Below are positions 1-12,479 of a DNA stretch of 64,000 nucleotides, in pieces (positions within the stretch are counted from its first letter, which is position 1; each line of letters begins with the position of its first letter). Source of the DNA: Bryopsis sp. KO-2023. Its lineage: Eukaryota; Chlorophyta; Ulvophyceae; Bryopsidales; Bryopsidaceae. The stretch is from contig BSYQ01000013.1 in NCBI GenBank assembly GCA_030272585.1, positions 1,240,001 through 1,304,000 on the forward strand, in the 5' to 3' direction. The translations under genes were made by a program, and so were the position numbers. The notes under the pieces are model-generated. The model saw only the letters and a list, made by a program, of their open reading frames with translations, ran no database searches and had not been told where the DNA came from.

Positions 1-123
1 TTTATTCAGTGCTTGATTCATATTTTGATCTTTTCCCTTTTCCACCCCTTGAAAACCCTGACGCACACCATCTCATTAAATGCTTATTTCTGTTTGTTTT
101 TTTTTTGCCTTTTTTTTGTGCAG

Positions 124-3100
124 TACATTTCCTGGCAATGTGAGGGATAGATATGGTAGCGACCATCATGGTGCTTCATGTGAGCCTTTTGATCCTGTAA
201 GTTTTTTTCGTTTTTTTCGTTTTTTTTTATACCGTGAAAGGGCCATGTTAGGTCTATACAGATGGGTGCTTTCATAAAATGTCGCAAAAAAAATGAGAAA
301 TTATTATTATTATTTTTTTTCTTTTTGCCGACCTTCATTTGGCGTTCTGAAAAAGAATTGAAGCCTATTTTATCGAAAGGCAATCTTCATTAGAAAGAAT
401 CCTGTCTGTCGTGCGACCGCTTTCAAGTATTTTCCCAAGATAAGAATAAAAACAATAAAAATATTCAGGATCGGGCGACTTTTCTTCTGGTGTGATTTTT
501 TTTAATCAGTGCCTTACAGTACTTTATTTAATCCAACACCAGTTGATTTGATTTTGCTTTTTCTTGAGGGAGGATGGAGGTTTTAGTTGAATTTTTTAAA
601 AAAGAGGGTTTGAGTTTTAGTTGGAAAACATTGGATAACCAGCCTTGTGTCGGTGCTGCCCTGTCAGACTCTGAGACCATGGTTCGGCCCAGCAATGAGC
701 GCCAGGAAAGCTGTGGTGATATTGGTGGATGAGTCAGGTACTGTACCTGCAAAAAGCTGATTTGCAGAAAAAAGTCCCTAGAATAACATTCAAAAAAAAT
801 CCCTAGCTTGAAGGATTTCATGAAGATTTGACTTGTGGATTTCAAGTTTCTGGGAATGTCTCATGTGTGTTTCATTCTTCAGCGGGTGCTGTCTGACATG
901 GAGTTGTCAGTCGCTGTTTTTACTACTCTGCTACTTGCTACTGTGCTACTGCAATGCATTGAAAAACAAAAAATCGAAGTGGAGGTGGGCAAAATTGGGA
1001 AAATGGAGAAAAAAATAAAATATAAAAAAAATTCCAAAATGGACGGAATTTTCCATTTTGGGGTGGGATTTTTCTTGAAACTGACTGAGTAGTACATCAT
1101 GCAGGTACTGTGAATCGGTTTTTGATTGCAAATTGCACTGTCAGCAAATGATTGCTTTTTTGGCCACCAGCTCTCTAGAAGATAGTTTTCTTTTCAACCC
1201 TTGCAACATGCAATCTTTTCCAGCGCAATCAAAAATCGATTCAAAGTGCATTTCAAAGCAGAAAAAGATTATGTTTTTTCAAAAAATAAAATAAAAATAT
1301 ATATGCGTGTGTGAAAACCTCAAAGATATGACTCCCAGCTAAAACACGTGCGCTTGTGTGTTTATCTTTCGACTGATATTGCGACCAGCAGCGAACCCCA
1401 GATGTGCGACCTTTCTTGAAATATGCGTTTTGTTTCAGTTTTTCCAGTTTTTTCAGTTTTTCCGTTGTCCTTGCAGCCACGGAGCAGGCAAAGAGAATCG
1501 TGGCGAAAGTTCTGACGACTTTGACGTACTCCGACAAAGTGAGCGTTTTGGTGTGCAACTCCGAACGGAAAGAGGACAGCTTCGTGTACTGCGATGGCGA
1601 CGCCGAGGGAGAGCACGTCGAGGGCAGCGAAGATGACAAGAAAGTTAAGAAGGTTTGCTTTCAGGACGGTTCGGAGGAAAACGCCCAAGGCTTGAAAGAT
1701 CTGCTGGACCAAGGGAGTGTTGCGAGTCTGGTGCCCGCGTTCGAACACGCCTTCAAACTCCTCAAAGGGATCGAAAAGGATGAAGCCGACAAGGTAAAGA
1801 AGCGCTGCCACAAGGTGGTTCTACACCCATCCATGTTAACAGGAAAATGTTCAACGCCTGCGCATTGAAACTCGGGCGTCTAAGGTTGACCCTCACTTTG
1901 TTTTTCCCCTTGCACAGATGATCTTGTTCATTGCCAGCGACACGTTTTCCCCTGAGACCACGGAAGACGTCCTTCAAGCAGTGGAGCTTCAACAAGATCC
2001 CGACGACAAAGTCAGCGTGCTGGGGTACAGTTTCGACACTCAAAACTCCGACGACGGGCTGGCCCGCCAGCTGTCGTGCGAGAACTACGGCGTGTCGATG
2101 AACGTCGACGCCTCGGCGGACATGACGAGTTACTTCTCGTTCATTTCATTGGCTGCTGAACACGCCGAGAAGAGCCCCTCCTACGTTCACTTCACGCCTT
2201 CCTACGTCGATTCAGGTGGGTGTACCTCTTGATCAATCCCATTTAGGGGGTATACAGAACGTATATAAAAAAACTCATAAATAAATGGTCCTGGGGTGTC
2301 TGTGTGACTCTGGGAAGGTTTATGAAAGTTGGGCTGGATTTGTAAAAAGTACTTTGAAAACAGATAATAAAGAAAAATAAAGGAATAACTGAGTGGTCCT
2401 TGGGGGGTGTCTGGGTAACTCTGGGAAGGTTCATGAAAGTTGAGGTGGATTTGTGCAGATCATCTTGGGCTGGTGATCACGACATCCATGGCAATGTATG
2501 AAGAATTCAATTGTTCCGGTTCATCGGGTCAAAAGAGGAGGTTTCTGGGGGTGGGTGGAATCGACATTAAGGTGCAAGTTCTGAAGGACGCTGGGCTGAT
2601 GGAGGAGTACAACAGCAAGTTGAATGAGACGGAAAGGTTGCTCAGCATTTGGAGAAATGTGACCGAACTCGAATGTCAGTTGCAGGTGGGTGGTGTTTTT
2701 TTTTTTTTGGGGGGGGGGGGGAGCATTTCAATAGCTTATTCATGATTTCCTTGAAATAAGTGTTTAATGATATATTGAATGGTGGTGGATCCATAACAGC
2801 GAGGGTCGGAGGTTTAGTCATTCTCTTTTCATGTGCTGGTTCAGAAATAAAAAGGATACAAACAGAGGGGGGGGGGGGGATATTAACGTCGTCGATACTC
2901 GATGATCGATGGAAAAGGACTCACTGAAAAATGCATGCTGATTGAATCAGATGATCATGTAAGATGCTTGTGTGTGTGTGTGGAGGTTTCCACCGACTTT
3001 GAGTTGGCTTTGACTGGTGGCAAGAGGAGGGGGTGGGGGAGTGCGTGTGCTAAGATCGATATGTGATGGTCGGAAGAAAGGGGAGGTTTTAACCGACCTT

Positions 3101-6100
3101 GAGTTGGGTTTTCATTCTCTTGTGTTTGTTTTTTATGTAGATTCTTCGAGAAAAGACGGGGACGGAGTGTGCCATGAGGTTGGATCGCTCCGAGATGTGT
3201 TTCAGGATTGGCGAGGACAAGCACTATTTCATGGAGGGGGTCGAAAGTGTGACCGCTGCCGAAGCTGAGAAAAAGTGTGAGGAGCTGGGAGGAAAGCTTG
3301 CTTCCCCCAATTCCATGCAAGAAAGGGCATATTTTGCGAGCGTGGTGCCCAGATGGGGGGCGTGGATCCAACTGGAAGACATGGACACCTCAGAGATTCT
3401 GTGGAGTCAGGACTTTTGGGGGAACCGGGGCCAGGGGAAAGGGGAGTGTACAAAGATCGACCCCAGGGGCAGAACAAACAACATCGTCAGGCATTCTTGC
3501 GAGGAGAAGCTTCCGTATGTCTGTCAGTTTGAGAAAGCGCCGAAGAAGTGTGAGGTGGGGTTCCATCGGTCGATTTTTTTTTGTGTTGTATGCAATGCCT
3601 GTGAATTTTTTTTGTTCGAGTTGAAAAAATAAAAGAAAGCAGCAATAGATAGCTTTTTTTTTTCCTTGTCCAGAAACGACAGGACTTTTCTTTTCCGAAC
3701 TCCCGCCCCCCCACCCTTTTTTGTCTGATTTTCCTCCTTCCCTTTGCTTGGCTTGTTTAGCTGTGTTATGATCTTTAAAAAAAAAAAAAAGGCTCTGGAA
3801 TTATTAAAGGGTTTTTTTGTTGTTTTTTCATTTTGGGTATGGGTTTTCTGCAGGGATCTGATTTCGACCTGGAGGTGGAGGTTGAGGATCTGGATGCAGC
3901 GAAATGTAAGCTAAGGAATGAGTGCGAGGCCCTGGAGATTCCAACAATAAAACCTCCAAAAGGAGGACCCCTTTGCAATTGGCCCCCTTACAGTAACAGC
4001 AACAACAGCTCCCGACTGGGAATGAGGGAACGTGTCTGCTGTTCCAACAATGATTTCAACAAAACCTGCGTCATCAAGGTCCGCTGCAATACCACCTTGA
4101 AAAAAAAACCCTATATTTTGGATAAAATCCGTTTAAAAAAAAAAAAAAAAAAAAAAAAAATATTTCCGTGAGAAAAAGAGTGATTCATGCTGTTTTGATT
4201 GAGCGAGGGTGTGTGTGTGTGTGTTATCTCCCCAATGATTTTTATTTATTTATTTGGCTCAAAGAGTTTTTTTTTTTTTCTCGTGTTTTGGGGGTACAAT
4301 TTTCGCAGGGTGTGTGTGTGTGTTACGATGTGATTGGCTAATGGAAGAGGTTGACCAGGGTTCAAATCTGTGTGGGGTATCGGTCTCCCAATGAAGTGGG
4401 GTTTCCGATTTCACCGGTCACGAAAGGCAAGTTTATAATTTGGGTTTTAAGAAATGAACACCCACACAGGGAAAACACAGGGAAAACACCCACCCACCCA
4501 CCCACACGCACACACACGCATATATATATGTTGAAAAAAAGGGGGCCCAAAGTCAGTATCGGAATTTCATCAAAAAACGGACGGATCGTAGCTTCAATTG
4601 ATCGACCACCACTCAGCCTTAATTTTGGATTAATAATCTAGCTCGGTGGTTCGTAAAAAACTCGTATAAATCTCCTCACATGCACTCAGTCGGGGGAAGT
4701 TAATTTGATCAAATTCCCCCAACCACCCACCAGATTTTTGGTCTTTTTTGTCTGCGTTCAGGTAGATCCACCAGCGTTGAAGAAACGAAATACCTCGATT
4801 TGGGGGGGCGTTTTGGGGGACGTTTTGGGCGGCATATTGGGGGGCGTAATTTTCATACTGGGCATTTTGCTGCTGTGGAGCCTCTTCTTGCTGCGACGAT
4901 GGAAATCCCGGCCCCCCCAGCCCATCCCAATCTCCACCAATCTTTTGACAAAAGAAACTCGGCTGGGAAGCGGTTTTTCGGGGGTTGTGGTCCGAGCATT
5001 GTGGGAAAATAAGCCTGTGGCCATGAAGACCTTTTATTACCCCGACCGCCAGGACGCCAAAAACGAACTGATTATTTTCAGGAAACTACCATTGCACGCA
5101 AATATCATTGGGTAAGATATAGTGAAAAAAAAACAAAAAAACGTCGTCTCCAGGATCATTTTTTTGATCCTTTGCTGTTTAGTTTTTAAAGACATTTAAA
5201 ACCCAGGCCTGTTTATTTTATTTTGTTTTTGGTGTGTGTGTGTGTGTGTGTGTTTTCCAGCGGTGGTGGTTTGCTGGCTCCGTGTAAAAGTTTTTTTTGG
5301 GGGGGGATATCAAGAAAAGCAGAAAACCTACAAAAAATCTACGTTAATTTTTTTTCTGAAAACACAAAAACTGATTTATGAACAACTGCTGAGCGATTTC
5401 GTTTTTTGCATGTGGGGGGTATTTGCAGATGCTTGGGTGTTCTCGACGGAAATGAAGAGGGCACCGTCACTCTGATTTTGGAGCTCATGCACATGAACCT
5501 GGAGGATTTCATTTCCGACTGCACCCAGCACCGCGGAATAAGTTACAAGGAACTCCTCCAAGTGTTTTTCGACGTGGCCTCCGGCCTGGATCACCTCCAC
5601 AAACACAACTTCCTGCACCTGGATCTGAAGCCACGCAACATTCTCATAAACCTGGACCACCCCGACAGCCGCCCCACGGTGAAACTGTGCGATTTCGGGC
5701 TGAGCATCGAGTGCGTGACCAACTCGATCAATCTGGCGGAGACGAGGGGGACTCCGGGGTACATCGCGAACGAAATTCAGCGATATTCTTTCGACTCTGT
5801 GGTGAAGGCGACGAGGAAAGCCGATATCTACTCTCTGGGCATGATCATGCACACCTGCCTGGTGTCGAAGTCCGATTCGAGCTCGGAGCTGCGAGGCTCC
5901 TGGGAAACTCTGGACGGAATAATGCCGTTGATTCAATCGTGCACTCACTGGGACCCCGCCAAACGACCCAACGCTCGGGAGGTTTGCACCTCACTCAAAA
6001 TCCTGATGAAAAAAGATTGGGCAAATCGTGGAGTGTACGATCAGCCGTCGTCTGGGGAAGCTGGTGGAGAAGGAGAGGCGGACCTGAGTAATAACACCGG

Positions 6101-6305
6101 GGAAGGTGGAGGTACCACGGATTCAACTACGACTGATGCTAGTCGATCGGAGGTGCTGGGGCCTTTTGCTCGAACGGACCCTCCATCGAGGAGTTGGATC
6201 GAGCAGAGGAGCCCCCCTCCTCTGCGAGTCACCATTTCGGTCGCTGATCCAGAAACAGTGTACAATGATGCTGTCAGCGATTTCCAGGAAAACCCAGAAC
6301 CCTAG
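124..6305 (+). CDS. Receptor kinase: VWA/Cache, C-type lectin-like, TM, kinase (5' partial)
   Basis: Single-pass plasma-membrane receptor kinase by inference; its start lies before the window. Exons read: 124-196, 668-about 740, one near 883-918, about 1477-1793, 1918-2215, 2459-2685, 3141-3554, 3854-4078, 4762-5111 and 5429-6305; from 1793 onward all phases agree. The first exons give RPWFGPAMSARKAVVILVD, the entry to a VWA domain as in calcium-channel alpha2delta proteins. 1918-2215 finishes the VWA fold and 2459-2685 is Cache-like (GLVITTSMAMYEE, LGVGGIDIKV). 3141-3554 is C-type-lectin-like, with CEELGGKLAS, AWIQLED and PYVCQFE but no EPN/QPD calcium motif. 3854-4078 is Cys-rich. 4762-5111 has a Gly/Leu membrane span, RRWK stop-transfer and kinase lobe (LGSGFSGVV, VAMK). 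5429-6305 has HLDLKPRN, CDFG, GTPGYIANE and a Ser/Thr-rich tail. The junctions around 737-1477 are not resolved. Confidence 0.85.
2279..2458. repeat. Imperfect tandem duplication inside an intron
   Basis: Two adjacent copies of about 75 bp occur at about 2279-2350 and 2379-2458, sharing GTCTG, ACTCTGGGAAGGTT, ATGAAAGTTG and GGATTTGT. The second copy ends in the TGCAG acceptor used by the next exon; the first ends in GTAAAAAG at the matching place. Confidence 0.7.
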
Positions 6306-7798
6306 GGTTGGAAAGAAAAACTTAGAAAACAAGAATGAAAACTCATATGCACGCATTTTTTCTTCTTTTTCTTTTTTGGAAAAAGAACGAAAAAAAGAAA
6401 AAATGTTATTGTATATCTTTTGATGTTATCGTGGTTATTTTGTATCGAAAAAAAAAAAAAAGTAGTTTAGGCAACGAAGGAGAGAGGATGTTTTTTTACA
6501 ATTATTCTTCTGGAAAATGAATCTTTCCTGAGTTGTGTGAGGTTCTGAGGGGATTTCATTTTCTAGGGGGTTTGTTTTATTAGTTCGTTTTGTTACAGGA
6601 GGTTTTTTTTGCATGCAGCAGCAGGATAGGCAAAATTGCCAGCCTCTTTTCGTCAATCTCAACAGAAAACCTTTTTGTAGCTTTTTTGCGGTAGAAATTA
6701 TCCAACCGAAAGGTTGGAGGTAGGGAAGAGGGAGGAGAATGGGTTGTTTTTTTTCTTGGTCATCTTGATATTACTCTTTTGTCACCAATATGTCACTCTT
6801 TTTTTTTCCCTCCTGGCTAGGGCTTTTTTTTCTGTGATTTTAGGAATGGGTGAAGATCCAGCCTGTCGCATGCGACCTTAGTTTTTGGCCGTCTGTTTTT
6901 CTTTTCTTGAATGGGCATGGGAATGGAACGTTGTTTTTTTTTCAGGGGTTATCCAGGGTATGATGGAAAAAAATATTCAAGCAGAGAGTAAAAAGTAGCA
7001 ATCATTTTTGAAACGTTAATTATGGTGGGTTCAGCCGTGCATGTTGCCTAATGAGGCAAACTTTTCTCTTGTTTTTGTGGGGTTTTGTGGGGTTTTTTTT
7101 CTCTTTTTCTCCATGTAATGGTTTGCATGGCATGTACTATATGTTTCCAGGGTTTGTTGGGGGCCATTTTCGGATGTAATCATTCACGTGTTGTCGACTC
7201 GGATTCTGAGTATACATAGAGGGTGTGGGAGAAACTGGCAGCTGAGATACAAGGGTTATCAAATCAAGGAACTGTGAAAAACATCAGGAAACTCCACAGG
7301 AACGAACATTATTTCAACATGACCTGAAGCTGACCAATCCGAATTACCCATTCTGCACGAATACCACACCACCACCACCGTACTTTCCAGAGCCATCAAA
7401 TCGGTTGTATTGCTACACGAGGTCAAGTCAGGAAAAAGGGGGGTTGCTTGTGTTGTTCCTGGACGATTTTCAAGAGAGCTTCTTCTTGGTGCTGTGGAAC
7501 GGGCTGATTCAGTTGGGTAGTTGCTGTGCAGTCAGGACTTCCAGTTTTGGTATTTGAAGGGACTTTGGTGGCTAGAATAGGGGCGGTACTTTTTACTGTA
7601 TCTTCGTGACCATGTTTTTTCTTTTTTAATGTCGCTGACTGTCCTATCTGCTCCCACTCTGAAAAGAAATCGTGGTTCTGTCAATCGCTTCCAGCATGAC
7701 TCAACCCAGCATTAACATCCCCAATCCATGAGAACCACCCACGAAAACACCCCATTTTCGACCATTTTCACACGGGAACTGCGCTCCACACACGTAGC
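6306..7798. other. 3' UTR and intergenic DNA
   Basis: No coding exon seen. T-rich with G runs; the first part is presumably the 3' UTR of the receptor kinase. It holds one copy of a dispersed repeat (7492-7600), listed separately. Confidence 0.5.
7492..7600 (+). repeat. Dispersed repeat, copy 1
   Basis: About 110 bp that recur, same orientation and with small indels, at 49823-49935. Shared blocks include GGGCTGATTCA, TTGGGTAGTTGCTGTGCAGT, TATTTGAAGGG, GACTTTGG and GTACT-TTTACTGTA. No coding capacity. Family unknown. Confidence 0.75.
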
Positions 7799-9765
7799 GT
7801 GTCCCAGAATTCGGACACTCTTTGCAAGTCGATGTCTGGTGGCAGAGCTCGACCCACCTCGCTCCTGCGCGCGATTCGCGAATCTGGCACTCTTGGACAG
7901 CGCCCTTCCTCTTGCGCCAGTTCGAGCGGGTCCAGCATGGAGAGCCACACAAATCTGCGAAAAACACGATCCGAAGAAGAGGTGGAGAGGCTCGGGAGTA
8001 TGTACGGTCTCGCGCCGGACTTGAGGGAAGGGATGTCGCTGGCAGACGACCGCGATCTGACGGCAAGGGGCGAGGGGAGCGAACGTGATTGGAGTGCTAT
8101 GACGTCCGTGTGTGGTGGGGATGAAGTCGTATTTGACGTCGGAGGGCGGCGTTTCTCGACGACACTGAAAACTCTCAGACGTTACCCCGATTCGCTTCTG
8201 TGTGGAGTCTGCGAGGACTGTCCGGATGCCATGGGGGGCGGGAAGCCCATACGTATCGACAGAAGTCCTGAAGGGTTCGAGTGGATCTTGGCGATTTACA
8301 GGTACGCGCGCGCGAGGGGGCGGCTGATCGCGATATCGGACTCGTAGGTTCTCTTGAAGGGAGGGAGAGGGGGGAAGCTGAGGTCTGGAGCTGAGGTCGA
8401 ACAGAACAGTCTGCCACGAAAGTCGTCATCGATTTCTGTTTGTGCGCCGACGTTTCTTTCGGCTATGGGTCTCCTGAACAGGAAAATCCCACAGCTTCAC
8501 AGGTCACCCATTACGAAACGGACAGTTTCAGCGTTTCAGTTTGTTTCTTTTTCTTGGACCTCACTGGCCCCAGCTTCTCCCCCCCCCCCTGAAAAAAATA
8601 CCAATAAATCTGACACATGGATATGATCAAACTTCAGTTCATGTTTCTACTCAGGGGACCCTCCAGACTGCACAGGATTCCCAGATCATGGACCATCGAG
8701 GATGCCAGAAACGAGTTGGACTATTACCAGCTGCCGAAAGCAGAAGACCTCAATTTGCTGCTCCACTCCTCCTGGATCAAGCTGACGGAAGTGGGCATCG
8801 CCAAGAAAATCGCCCACGAAATCCTCGCAGAGATTTCGAAATCCCGAAACGAGTTGATTCTGAGGTCCAGCGTGGGGTTCTTGGTTTGGTTCAGAGAGGA
8901 GGATCGCAGCCAGTTCCATGTGACTATGGTGAACAAGGAAGTGGACAAAGGGTATGCCCGGGATGTGAAAACGGAACTGTCCAGGTTGTCCACTCCCGAC
9001 AGCTTGCAGCTTTTCGATGCGACTGCCAAAATGAGGTTCAGAGGAGTCGAGCTCAGAAATGGTGGGTTTAATTTAATTTTTTTTTTTGCGGCATGTTTTT
9101 TGTTTTTTGTTTGGCAAATAAATTGAAGGAAATGTGAGGGTTTTTTTTTTTTTTTTTTTAAATCCATGATGCTTTATCAAGAGTGTCGACTTTTGATTTG
9201 TAACCTTCCTCCTTTTCTGAGGGTTCGTTATGTAATCAAGCGAGGGGAGAAAAAAACTCATGACTGTCATGTAAACAAATCTTTTTGTAGATTTTTAGCG
9301 CATTCATGCATTCAAATCAAATTTTGGGCAAGAGCGTTTTCTTATCCAGACATGTGTTCAATTTTGATTTTGGCTTTTTTTTTTTTTTGGGGGGGGGGGG
9401 TGAGGAGTTGGGCTTCCCAAATATACCTCGGGAAAGAAATGTGGGGACGTATGTTCCTCTGAACAATGGGGAGAAAATTACAAAAAATGTTGACAGTAAA
9501 CCAGAAAAGAAACAAAAAATGTTTGTTTGTTCGGAGGCAATGAAAAAACTTTCAATCCATCCAAAAGAAGAGAAAAAAAATGCTGTGGTTGCATTTCTCT
9601 TTCTCCCCAGGTTGCATTTTTCCGCATTTGACTCAAGATTTTCTTCGGCCGATCATGGAGACGCTGGGGGATTTCGGATTTGGGGTCGAATCCAGAGTGG
9701 TTACGATTTGCGGAGCTGTTGCTCCGAAAGATGTGGAAATCCCCTTCTTGGGGGTTACCTGGTGA
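7799..9765 (+). CDS. BTB/T1 (KCTD-like) domain protein
   Basis: Three exons, 7799-8301, 8655-9061 and 9611-9765; phases agree and give 354 residues. The N-terminal ~100 residues are Ser/Arg-rich and low in complexity; a later in-frame Met at 7937 is an alternative start. Residues ~105-200 form a T1-type BTB fold: VVFDVGGRRFSTTLKTLRRYP, then IRIDRSPEGFEWILAIYR, and across the first intron an end helix with ARNELDYYQLP. Known T1/KCTD proteins form oligomers and often act as cullin-3 adaptors or channel tetramerisation domains; there is no channel pore here, so an adaptor role is an inference. The C-terminal ~150 residues match nothing I recognise and end in LGVTW. The start is the first Met in an open frame; no transcript signal was used. 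Confidence 0.8.
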
Positions 9766-12479
9766 TGTAGAGTAATTTTGCCTGATCGAAATTTCGAAAA
9801 GAAGCTCGCTGGGATGGACTGCAAAATAACATCAAGAAAGAAGAAAACAAGAATGAAAAGAAGCCAAACTCTTCAGCAAAACTCAGAATCTATGCATATA
9901 AATATTAATGGAGGGTCGCCGTGAAGTGAAAGAGTCGAAAAATGTTTACTTATGTATGTACTCAATATGGAAGTTGGGAAAACCGGCATTAATTGACCGT
10001 TAAGGAAAAAAAGAAAAAGAAGGGGGGGAGAGCTGGAAAGATGGGTCGTTCCTGATTGTTTTTTATTTCAAATCCTAAAGAATTCCTTGTAGGAAATTCC
10101 TTGTTTGTTTTTTTTTGCTTTGTTTCTTGCATAAACATATTTTTTTCAGAAAGGAAATCGAAGAGAAGCTGTTACGGTGGGAAAAACTTGTTTCTTTACG
10201 GTTTGCATTTCGAAAAAGACTAAGAAAAGAGGAAGAGCAAGGGGGGGGGGGGGTGTTCAGTTTTGAAAAAAAAAAAAAAATGGAAAACATAAGAGAAAAG
10301 AAAATGTGTGCAACCCTTTTGCTGTGGGTAACCATATCTCTTCCCAAAGAGTGGGATTGTCTGCGTCCTTGGGGTTTCCCTTTATAAAAAGTTGCATCTT
10401 GATTTACAGTCTGTTTGATGTTTCGTTTCATGTGTTGGTGGGTGCCCCTGAGGGTTCTGTGGGTTGTTTAAAGATTAACTGTGGTGGTTAAAAAAAAATG
10501 ATGGAATGAATGCAAGCTAAACTTTGCAATAGAACTGTAGCAACAGTCGGAAAGAATTTTTGTCCCACCTGGCAGAATATATATATATATATATTTTTCG
10601 TTTTTTTTCCTTTTTGATATTGTATCATAAGACTTGAAAAAAAAAGCGGTGTTTCGGTTTGGGGGGTGTGGGAGAGAGAGGGGAAATGATGACGCAAGAA
10701 TTTGTGTTTTTGTTTTGTTTTCTTCCTTTGGGTAGTGAAAAAAAAGTCTCTGTACCCCTTTTTTAATGGATAAATATTTAATCGAGAATCAGCCTTTGCT
10801 TCGACGGCAGGATGAGGTGAGAAAGTTTGCGACAGAGTATGTTTCTTCTACCTTTTCTTAAAAAAAAACGCGAGGGCGGGGGGGGGGGGGGGGGGGGGCT
10901 TTGGAAAAATGGATGTGGAAGAGATAATGCGGAAAGGGAGGAGAAGGCCGTCATGTGAAAATTTGCCTTTTTCACTTTCTGGCCGGTGTCTTTTTGATCC
11001 GACCAATAGGGAAGAAGGGTAGCGATGATTTGTGGGAAAGGAATCTACTGTTGGAAATACCTTGGGATTCCATGCGCTTAGCTGTAATAAGATTACTCAA
11101 TCAAAAACAACATGCCAGAAAATATGTGTGTTGTTCTATGTCATCCTTGTGCTCGCCATTGATCATTTGTGCAGAAACTTTGGGATTGGGGTTGTTTCTG
11201 GCAAATTGGGGTTGGGGGGGGGGGCATATTTCAACACCACCCATGGTGTGGATTCAACAAAGAGAGAAAGCAACTTCAATCTATGCACAAGGGGTGCAGA
11301 AATACATATCAGAGATTATCATATTAAAATTATGATTCATAATACATACCATCTTATTCTTGGATCGACTTTGCAAATCTTAAACAAACTGATGAGGAGG
11401 GAAGTGACACTGCGGTCAGCACAACGATGAATGGGTTTTTTCAATCTCTCTCGTTGCTGCAGTGCAACTGTATTGGATTTTGCAATTTCTGAATCCCCCC
11501 CCCCCTCATTTCAGTCATCTACACAATTGAAATCTCATTTGATGTGCATGCCAGAAAACTAAGAAAAGTTGTTTGCAGTCCAAAGCTTTTTACAGAACCA
11601 AATTTGGACTATTTTGAACCACCCCCTTTCATCCCCCTCACTCCTCCCTCCTCCTTTCCCATATCATTTGGGACTAAAGGGTGGCCCTGCAACTCTGATT
11701 CTGAATCCTTTCCACCCACTTTTTACCCAGCAGATATTTCATGGAGAAGCTTTTTGTCAGTGATTAGAAACTACATTACCCAGGATGATGTAGGTTTACT
11801 TTTTGGAAGTTCTTTCTCGTACTTGCAACAGTTTGGGGGGGGGGCACCACTTCAAACGCAAATTTGCGTTTGAATGGAGCCTGTTTCTCTCTACAAGTCT
11901 GACACGTTTTGAGAGCCTGTGATCGCAATGCCATATCAATACAGTTTTTTTTTTAATACGTACATATTTATATATCTATATATATAAATATATATTTTTA
12001 TTATTTTTAGCATCTTGAGAGGATGTTTTCAATCCACAAGCACTTGTTGCATCATCCACATCGATGGCTGATCATCTTCCGGGACTTTGGTTGGTCCATA
12101 ACAAACCACCTTATTCCAGAAAGCATTCTTCATCCAGCTGGATTTTTGTTTTCAAGGACCATCCTGGCAAACTTCTCTGAGGTTTCATTGGTGTTGCATG
12201 CAAATATTGTGCAGAACTTTTTCTCATTCGATTCGATTTCTCATCCGAGTGATAGAACAGCGCATAATTCCTTTTTAGCGCTGCGATGGAACGCTTCAAA
12301 TCACCCGGTTCCATCATCAACAGTGTGACCCCCACCTATCCTCCCTACAAAACCCCACGGCCGCCTCCCTTCAACAAACAATTGATCCCTGTGGGCTTCG
12401 GGTGCTGGTTTTTTGCATTCTTGCCTTTCAATTGAAAGATTTGTAAATCTGCACAGCTAGCTGTGCAAGAATCGACACC
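9766..12479. other. Intergenic, no gene recognised
   Basis: About 2.7 kb of T-rich DNA with G runs (10250, 10880, 11215) and an AT microsatellite near 10580. Open frames here are short and without known motifs. The stretch before 12480 should hold the promoter of the polyglycine gene, but I see no clear element. Confidence 0.5.

Noticed and set aside
7701-8066. Minus-strand frames over the BTB gene
   Set aside because: Antisense shadows; the plus-strand exons have a clear T1 domain and agreeing phases.
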